Positions 1 through 5,245 of a stretch of DNA of 8,674 nt are shown here, in pieces. The DNA lies in assembly GCA_024274995.1 (NCBI GenBank), contig JAJSAA010000022.1, forward strand, positions 1-8,674. Direction: 5' to 3'. The stretch comes from Deltaproteobacteria bacterium. Lineage in GTDB: Bacteria > Desulfobacterota > Desulfobulbia > Desulfobulbales > VMSU01. The notes beneath the pieces were generated by a model. That model was not told the DNA's origin. It worked only from the letters and a program-made list of their open reading frames with translations, and did not search any database. The stretch's first letter is position 1; each line of letters starts with the position of its first letter. A program made the position numbers and the translations under genes.

Positions 1-138
1 AAACTTGATGCCGAGGCCATCAGCGGGGCCCACGGCGGTGAGATTATCACCCAGATGACTAATTTTTTACTAAAAAGAAACCTGAAACGATTAGACAGCA
101 TTTATAAAAAACTGTCTAAACGGATTGGGCGGGGATGA
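1..138 (+). CDS. 3' end of an unidentified protein with a basic C-terminal tail (partial)
   Basis: Frame 1 is open from the window edge to a TGA at 136-138, giving 45 C-terminal residues that begin KLDAEAISGAHGG and end KRIGRG. The last 21 or so residues are very rich in lysine and arginine, about half of them, with leucine and isoleucine between. This suggests a cytoplasmic amphipathic tail. No CXXCH motif or membrane segment is visible, and I do not recognise the family. The reality of the gene is supported by its stop overlapping the ATG of the cytochrome gene (ATGA, 135-138), the usual sign of translational coupling in an operon. The body of the gene lies outside the window, so its function cannot be judged. 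It could also be a chance open frame, since only 138 bases are seen. Confidence 0.55.
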   Translation, partial: KLDAEAISGAHGGEIITQMTNFLLKRNLKRLDSIYKKLSKRIGRG

Positions 139-1655
139 TGCCAATGGAATCAGAATCAGTTACAAGAATCACTGACGATCTCATCGGCCGGGACGATAAG
201 CCCTGTAGCTGTTCAGCTCGAATCGCCGAGTTAATCCAATTACCCGCTGGAGATAATAAAGCCTCAAAAAACGTTTTTTCCCGCCTGCTGAACATCTTTC
301 AGAGCACCCGGAGCAAGGCCTGCCGGCTTCTTGGCTTGTCCTCGCTGGTCGGCGTTTTCTGTCTTTTTCTGCTTCCCGCCGCCAAGGTTCAGGCCGGAGC
401 CTACAGCTCTTCCGCACACGGCAACAGCAGTACTGGCGTCAACCGTTCCACCATCGACAGCAAGTATGACGCTTTTGCGACCGGCAACTGCGCCCACTGC
501 CATGAGCAGCATGCCAGCCTGGAAGGTAGTGAACCGGCACCGACCTCACCGCCGGGGCCCAACGCCGCCATGGTTTTCAGTCCAGAAGAGAAACTCTGTT
601 TCACCTGCCACAACGGCAGCGCCGCCGGGGGCAGCTCCCGGGATATCCTGAGCCAGTTTAACGAGACATACCGCCATCCGGTTTCTCTCTATTCAGGCCG
701 TCACACCCTGAGCAAACTGGAATCCGGCCAGAACGGCGCTCCATTTCGCGGCTCTCTGCGGCATGTGGAATGCACAGACTGCCATAATCCGCATGTAGCC
801 CAACCTGGCACTCAGAGCTTTGACACCAACAATCCCCAAAATAACAACCTCGTTTCAAATGTTCTCAAGGGGGTTTGGGGCGTGGAACCAACTTTTGGGA
901 CAGCCTGGGCCGTTCCCACCAACTTCACGGAGAAAAAACCGGCTGTTAAGGAGTATCAGGTCTGTCTTAAATGTCACTCTAACTATGCCTTTAATACCGG
1001 TAACGGCTCTTACTCCGTTTCTGATTCTCCCTCTGGTTTGTCAAGTGTAACCGACCAGGCCATGGAATTTAATCCGGCCAACGCCTCATATCATCCGGTC
1101 ATTACCACGGCTAACCTCGGCAACGCTAATCCATTGTTAGCCTCCCGCCTTGGCCCCCCTTGGAACAGTAACCCAGGCAACCAGACTATGTACTGTTCCG
1201 ATTGTCACGGCGATACCGATTCGAACAAACCGGACGGCCCTCACGGCTCAAGCAATAAGTATCTCCTGAAGTGGGGCTCATGGCCAACGCAAGCGGATGG
1301 CACTACCCTTTGGAAATTAAGCGACCTGAGCAATAGTGGAATCTTCTGTAAATTGTGTCATACCCTGAGCGGCAGCAATACTGGAGGCGGCAACTGGGGG
1401 CATTTTTTATGGTCATCCAGTACCGACTCATCGGGCGGCAACAACGTCCACACCCAAAGCTATCACTATAATTTCCCTTGTGTTTACTGCCATAGCGCCG
1501 TGCCGCACGGCAGCAAGCATCAACGGCTTATCGCCTATGCCAGCGACCCGGCACCGTACAACTATAACGGTCAGGCCAAAGTTACCAAATTCACCTTTAA
1601 TACCGGCTCATATTATTATGGTGACTGCCAGGCGACCTGTGGATGGCCGCATTAA
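135..1655 (+). CDS. Secreted seven-haem c-type cytochrome
   Basis: A multihaem electron-transfer protein of 506 residues. Seven canonical CXXCH haem-binding motifs are visible: CAHCH 119, CFTCH 155, CTDCH 213, CLKCH 277, CSDCH 354, CKLCH 405 and CVYCH 449. A hydrophobic segment at about 65-81 after basic residues (R59, K61, R64), ending in VQA at 85-87, looks like a signal peptide cleaved near residue 87. There is no lipobox, so the mature protein should be periplasmic or extracellular. Two PHGS segments (369-372 and 457-460, the latter followed by KHQRL) recall outer-surface cytochromes of Geobacter relatives and offer histidines as distal ligands. Two features are odd: about 60 residues precede the signal segment, including CSC at 24-26, and the protein ends CQATCGWPH, a CX3CX3H arrangement. 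The start at 135 overlaps the preceding stop; no in-frame ATG lies between M4 and the hydrophobic segment, so a shorter form would need a rare start. ResB and CcsA, which attach haem, follow directly. The electron donor and acceptor are unknown. Confidence 0.93.
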   Translation: MMPMESESVTRITDDLIGRDDKPCSCSARIAELIQLPAGDNKASKNVFSRLLNIFQSTRSKACRLLGLSSLVGVFCLFLLPAAKVQAGAYSSSAHGNSSTGVNRSTIDSKYDAFATGNCAHCHEQHASLEGSEPAPTSPPGPNAAMVFSPEEKLCFTCHNGSAAGGSSRDILSQFNETYRHPVSLYSGRHTLSKLESGQNGAPFRGSLRHVECTDCHNPHVAQPGTQSFDTNNPQNNNLVSNVLKGVWGVEPTFGTAWAVPTNFTEKKPAVKEYQVCLKCHSNYAFNTGNGSYSVSDSPSGLSSVTDQAMEFNPANASYHPVITTANLGNANPLLASRLGPPWNSNPGNQTMYCSDCHGDTDSNKPDGPHGSSNKYLLKWGSWPTQADGTTLWKLSDLSNSGIFCKLCHTLSGSNTGGGNWGHFLWSSSTDSSGGNNVHTQSYHYNFPCVYCHSAVPHGSKHQRLIAYASDPAPYNYNGQAKVTKFTFNTGSYYYGDCQATCGWPH

Positions 1656-1665
1656 CATACCTCCC

Positions 1666-3048
1666 ATGAGACATCTGATTCGTTTTCTACTTTCACCGTT
1701 CACCATTATTGCCATGATGGGCGCTGTAGGTACTGCCAGCCTCATGGGCACAATCATTCCACAGAGCGTGGACAAAACCCCACGTTTTCTGGCCGCCTGG
1801 CAGGCCGCCAATCCATTTAAGTTTGTCTTAATCAGGCTGTTGCAGCTTGACCGAATATACACCTCCGTCTGGTTTCTAACTCTGATTGGCATAATTGCCT
1901 GTAGCCTGACTTGCTCACTCTATTACCAGATTAAAAGAGCGCTGAGGGCGCAGAAATTAAGCCCCGACAGCAAAACGAACCCTAAGCCTGACCCCTCCTG
2001 CCGCGCGAATGTAACAGAAAAAATACTAAGGCGAGTCATGCGGCAACGGGGTTACCGGCCCTTCGCGGCCGGGGCATCTCCTGATAATTTAATTTTCATT
2101 AAAAACAAGGCCGGCAAATGGGGTGGAGTTGTTTTTCATCTGGGTCTGCTCTGTATTATATTGGCTGGACTTTGGAACGCCAGCCTGCAGCAGAGGGGCC
2201 TTGCCATCCTCACTGTGGGCGAGACCTTTACCGGGCAGACCGGCAAGTGGGCAACTACCAGAACCGGGGCCCTGGCCGGGGCCTTTACCCCGAGATTAAC
2301 GGCCCGCCTTGCCGGTTTCCAGCCCCGCTATTGGAACAGCGGCCAGGTAAAAACTATCCGCAGCACAGTAAGCGTTACCTCAGGCGGCGGAAAAAGCCGC
2401 ATTATACCAATCAGCATTAACCATCCAGGCTATATAAATGGAATCAAACTTTTTCTGTCCGGCGACTATGGTTACGCCCTTGATTTACTTTTAAACAGCA
2501 AAAGTAGCCATCCGATTCTCGCCCATATCCTGCTGGCCGCTCCCGCCCGTCCCAACGAGGCGGTATTATATGATATGACAATTCCCACCACCGTTTACCG
2601 GTTGCATATCAACTTTCACCCCGATAGGTCAAAACCATCCATGCTTTTGACCTCACCCAGTGCCGACCTTGCGGTCAGCGTCCCGGAGATGCCGCCGCTC
2701 AAAACCAGACTGCTTCCCGGACAGAGCATTGCGCTGCCCATGGGCGATACCCTGACCTTTAACAAGGTATCCTACTGGACTGGAATCATTTTTGCCAAAA
2801 GCTATGGAATTCCTTTACTATACGCAGGATTCGGATTATGCATTGCAGGGGCCTTTCTGCTGTACGCCCTGCCGGTTAAGGTGGCCTGTATACAAATCAG
2901 CCCGGTCAGGCCCCAGCGGCAAAGGGGAGGAGCTGAGTACTTACGACAAATCTCTATCAGCGGCCGAACCAGGAGATTCCAGGCCCTTTTTGGCCTGGAA
3001 TTACAAGAAATTGCAATCGAACTTCAGGCGGCGGCACTCGTTCAATGA
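1666..3048 (+). CDS. resB: ResB-family cytochrome c biogenesis protein (System II, Ccs1)
   Basis: One half of the System II cytochrome c synthase, which with CcsA/ResC moves haem across the inner membrane and keeps it reduced for attachment to CXXCH motifs. The 460-residue protein has the family layout. TM1 at about 6-31 ends in GTIIPQ, the typical GT-IPQ signature. TM2 lies at about 67-88 and TM3 at about 152-172 with H158 in VFHLG, a position where ResB proteins carry a conserved histidine. A large extracytoplasmic domain (about 173-380) follows, then TM4 at about 382-402 and a basic cytoplasmic tail with an ISGRTRR stretch. The ATG at 1666 was chosen because it starts just before TM1. It has no clear Shine-Dalgarno sequence and lies 10 bases after the cytochrome stop, which suggests re-initiation. 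An in-frame GTG at 1639, with AGG six bases upstream, would add nine residues and is a real alternative. The frame stays open back to about 1480, but only as overlap with the cytochrome gene. The stop overlaps the start of the next gene. Confidence 0.92.
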   Translation: MRHLIRFLLSPFTIIAMMGAVGTASLMGTIIPQSVDKTPRFLAAWQAANPFKFVLIRLLQLDRIYTSVWFLTLIGIIACSLTCSLYYQIKRALRAQKLSPDSKTNPKPDPSCRANVTEKILRRVMRQRGYRPFAAGASPDNLIFIKNKAGKWGGVVFHLGLLCIILAGLWNASLQQRGLAILTVGETFTGQTGKWATTRTGALAGAFTPRLTARLAGFQPRYWNSGQVKTIRSTVSVTSGGGKSRIIPISINHPGYINGIKLFLSGDYGYALDLLLNSKSSHPILAHILLAAPARPNEAVLYDMTIPTTVYRLHINFHPDRSKPSMLLTSPSADLAVSVPEMPPLKTRLLPGQSIALPMGDTLTFNKVSYWTGIIFAKSYGIPLLYAGFGLCIAGAFLLYALPVKVACIQISPVRPQRQRGGAEYLRQISISGRTRRFQALFGLELQEIAIELQAAALVQ

Positions 3049-3890
3049 CCCTGACACTCCCCGACCACCGACATCTACTTATCTTAACTGCCGTCGCTCA
3101 CTGGCTCGCGGTATCTTTATATCTTTCGGCAAGCGGCTTTTTCTTTCATGGTCTCAGGAGCGGCAAGACGAAAAGCCTCAAGATAGGTTTCTGGCTGGCT
3201 GCTACCGGCATGCTCCCTCACACTCTCGCCCTCGGTGCCAGATGGCTAACCGTTGGTCACGGCCCTTATCTTCAAAAAGATGAATCACTCTCTGTTCTCG
3301 CCTACGGTACCATAGGCATGTTTTTGCTGTTCAGCGCCAAATCGACCCGTTTGCGTGGTATTGGCACCATCCTTCTACCTGGAGCCCTGGTATTAATGGC
3401 AGCTCAATTATTCCTGCCTGCCGAGACCGGAATCAGGCCTCCAGCTACCTTTAACGGCATATGGTTCGCTATCCATGTAACCTCCATTATCCCGGCCATG
3501 GGAGCTTTCTTTATCGCCATAAGTTCCGCAATACTATACTTGTGGCAGGAAAAACGCCCGCCGTCCAGCAAGCTACCTTCTCTGCCGGTGCTTGACGCCT
3601 GCAACTATAAATATGCCGGCTTCGCCTTTATCCTCTGGGGGATTATGATTGTGGCTGGAGCGGCCTGGGCGGAGCAGAGCTGGGGCAGTTACTGGAGCTG
3701 GGATCCCATTGAAAACTGGTCACTTATAACCTGGCTGCTCCTGGGTCTGCTCCTGCACCTGCGGCGTTTCCACGGTTGGCAAGGCAAAAAGGCTGCCTGG
3801 TTGATGATAGCCTGTTTTTCAGTCTCAATACTTACTCTTTTCTTCCTCCCCGTATTGACGGGCTCTATTCATAAAGAATATTTATTGTAA
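3045..3890 (+). CDS. ccsA: CcsA/ResC (CcsB-type) cytochrome c synthase subunit, WWD family
   Basis: The haem-handling partner of ResB in System II cytochrome c maturation. The 281-residue protein is almost entirely membrane-embedded, with about eight hydrophobic segments. The diagnostic WWD domain is clear at 213-230 (WGSYWSWDPIENW then SLITW). The histidines expected of the family are present: H59 in MLPHTLALGARW, H144 in WFAIHVTS on the segment before the WWD loop, and H276 in TGSIHKEY near the C-terminus. The GHGPYLQKDESL stretch (71-82) matches the family's G-P-ESL region. Two of these histidines usually ligate haem on the outer face beside the WWD loop. The length is normal for the short, unfused ResC type. 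The ATG overlaps the ResB stop (ATGA, 3045-3048), so the two subunits are probably made in equal amounts. Names vary: ResC, CcsA and CcsB are all used for this subunit. No rho-independent terminator with a T-run follows it. Confidence 0.94.
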   Translation: MTLTLPDHRHLLILTAVAHWLAVSLYLSASGFFFHGLRSGKTKSLKIGFWLAATGMLPHTLALGARWLTVGHGPYLQKDESLSVLAYGTIGMFLLFSAKSTRLRGIGTILLPGALVLMAAQLFLPAETGIRPPATFNGIWFAIHVTSIIPAMGAFFIAISSAILYLWQEKRPPSSKLPSLPVLDACNYKYAGFAFILWGIMIVAGAAWAEQSWGSYWSWDPIENWSLITWLLLGLLLHLRRFHGWQGKKAAWLMIACFSVSILTLFFLPVLTGSIHKEYLL

Positions 3891-3901
3891 GATATTTGCC
3901 C

Positions 3902-3932
3902 GCTTAATATCTGATTATAATCAGGCATAAGC
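3902..3932. promoter_or_regulatory. Palindromic element over a TATAAT box upstream of acetate kinase
   Basis: A perfect 14-bp palindrome, CTGATTATAATCAG (3911-3924), is flanked by an outer inverted pair GCTTA (3902-3906) and TAAGC (3928-3932). The whole is a nearly symmetric 31-base element with 5-bp outer and 7-bp inner arms. The centre contains a perfect TATAAT (3916-3921), about 54 bases before the acetate kinase ATG. No strong -35 box sits at 16-18 bases upstream; TTGCCC at 3896 is too close (14 bases). Seen: the symmetry and the TATAAT. Inferred: a promoter whose -10 region is also an operator for a dimeric regulator, or an activator-dependent promoter. As RNA it could fold with a TATA loop, but no T-run follows, so a terminator for the ccsA operon is less likely. 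Confidence 0.4.
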
Positions 3933-3975
3933 AGAAATATGGCTGGTTCGGCAAGGCGGCAGATCAGGAGAATCA

Positions 3976-5187
3976 ATGAACATGGCTGAATCACACGATG
4001 GGCGTGTAATCCTCTGTTTTAACGGTGGTTCATCCTCCATTAAATTTGCCCTTTTTCAATGCCGGGGCCCAAACGAAAGTCTTATTGCTCGTGGGGCGGT
4101 TGAACGTATCGGCTTACCGACTGGTTTGCTCCGAGTCTTCGGGGCCGGGCATGAACTCCTGGCTGAGTTGAAGTGCGGCTTTGCCGACCACAATATTGCT
4201 ATTCACAGCACTCTGGATACCCTTGGCAACCTGCGTCTTCCCCGGCCCGAAGCAGTTGGGCATCGGCTGGTACATGGCGGCAGGGAATACGATTCCCCCA
4301 TGATCGTGGACTTGCCGCTGCTTGCGGCCCTGAAAAAATTGACGGCCTTCGCCCCCCTTCATCTGCCGGCGGAGCTTCAGGGAATTAAATCCATATCCCA
4401 GCGTTTTCCAGAAATACCCCAGGTCGCCTGTTTCGACACCGCCTTTCATCGGCGAATGCCGGAGATGGCCCAGCGTTTTCCTCTGCCGCGTGATCTCTGG
4501 CACCATGGTGTGCGCAAATACGGCTTTCACGGCCTGTCTTATGAGTATATTCTTGATGTTCTCGGTGAAGAAGCCGCTAAGGGCCGGACAATTATCGCCC
4601 ATCTTGGCAACGGTGCCAGTATGGCTGCCATTCTGGACGGCCGGCCCTTAGACACCACCATGGGCTTTACCCCGACCGGCGGTCTGATGATGGGAACCCG
4701 CTGCGGGGATCTCGATCCGGGCCTCCTCCTCTATCTATTCAGAGAGAAATCCCGAAGCGTTGCCGAGATTGAGAAACTTGTCAATCATCAATCGGGCCTC
4801 CTTGGAGTCTCGGAAATCAGCTCCGACATGGAGACCCTGCTGGCAAGAAGAAACAGTGAACCCCATGCTGCCCAGGCAGTTGAGATGTTTTGCTACCATA
4901 TACGTAAACATATCGGGGCGCTGGCAGCCGTACTTGAGGGCCTGGAGAAGATTATCTTTACCGGTGGTATAGGCGAAAAGGCCGCGCCAATCCGTCACAA
5001 CGTCTGCCAGGGGCTCGCCTATCTCGGTATTCGGCTCGACCCGGCGCTCAATGAGTGCCATGCCGATACTATTTCTACTGCCGACAGCTCCTGTCGGGTT
5101 ATGGTTATACCGACGGATGAGGAACTGATGATCGCCCGGCATACGTACCGGACGATTTTCAGCCATAACAACCCGCAACTTTCCTGA
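3976..5187 (+). CDS. ackA: Acetate kinase
   Basis: Cytoplasmic kinase that interconverts acetyl-phosphate plus ADP with acetate plus ATP. The 403-residue length is typical. Family motifs are visible in order: NGGSSSIKF (16-24, phosphate-binding strand of the ASKHA fold), GHRLVHGG (95-102, substrate-contacting R97), FDTAFH (153-158, catalytic D154), YGFHGLS (182-188, H185), HLGNGAS (209-215), MGFTPTGGLMMGTRCGDLDPG (about 229-249, R242 expected to stabilise the transition state), FTGGIGE (328-334, nucleotide binding) and TDEE (380-383) near the end. The start at 3976 has AGGAG at 3966-3970 five bases upstream. The ATG at 3982 would remove only two residues and is possible. No phosphotransacetylase gene is adjacent. 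The convergent neighbour is a phosphoketolase, which makes acetyl-phosphate and is a natural supplier of substrate. Propionate kinase activity cannot be excluded, as the two are closely related. It probably has its own promoter in the 85-base gap upstream. Confidence 0.95.
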   Translation: MNMAESHDGRVILCFNGGSSSIKFALFQCRGPNESLIARGAVERIGLPTGLLRVFGAGHELLAELKCGFADHNIAIHSTLDTLGNLRLPRPEAVGHRLVHGGREYDSPMIVDLPLLAALKKLTAFAPLHLPAELQGIKSISQRFPEIPQVACFDTAFHRRMPEMAQRFPLPRDLWHHGVRKYGFHGLSYEYILDVLGEEAAKGRTIIAHLGNGASMAAILDGRPLDTTMGFTPTGGLMMGTRCGDLDPGLLLYLFREKSRSVAEIEKLVNHQSGLLGVSEISSDMETLLARRNSEPHAAQAVEMFCYHIRKHIGALAAVLEGLEKIIFTGGIGEKAAPIRHNVCQGLAYLGIRLDPALNECHADTISTADSSCRVMVIPTDEELMIARHTYRTIFSHNNPQLS

Positions 5188-5190
5188 CCC

Positions 5191-5230
5191 AGGGGGAGGG
5201 GATACATTTAAAGATTCGCCCCCCACCCCT
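5191..5230. terminator. GC-rich hairpin between convergent stops, possible bidirectional terminator
   Basis: The 58 bases between the acetate kinase and phosphoketolase stops contain AGGGGGAGGGG (5191-5201) facing its near-complement at 5220-5230. They can form nine pairs, nearly all G-C, broken by a two-base mismatch, with an AT-rich loop of about 18 bases. The placement between two converging genes fits a shared terminator. Neither strand has a clear T-run after the stem, only a CT-rich tract on the + side, so intrinsic termination is uncertain. The element could instead protect the 3' ends of both messages. Confidence 0.4.
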
Positions 5231-5245
5231 CTCTCTGTTCACAAG

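Noticed and set aside
1623..1655. Frameshift destroying an eighth CXXCH motif at the cytochrome C-terminus
   Set aside because: Neither other frame restores a CXXCH sequence here, and the reading frame runs cleanly into a TAA followed by the next gene, so the ending looks natural.
1480..1665. Open frame extending the ResB gene 62 codons upstream of the chosen start
   Set aside because: It overlaps the cytochrome gene through its seventh haem motif, encodes an arginine- and proline-rich stretch unlike any ResB N-terminus, and the family normally begins just before TM1.
2792..3283. A 163-residue open frame spanning the ResB/CcsA junction
   Set aside because: It is out of frame with two well-supported genes and its translation is low-complexity and basic with no family resemblance.
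4114..4602. A 162-residue open frame antisense to acetate kinase
   Set aside because: It lies fully inside a gene with all family motifs, has no recognisable domain, and is a shadow of GC-rich codon use.
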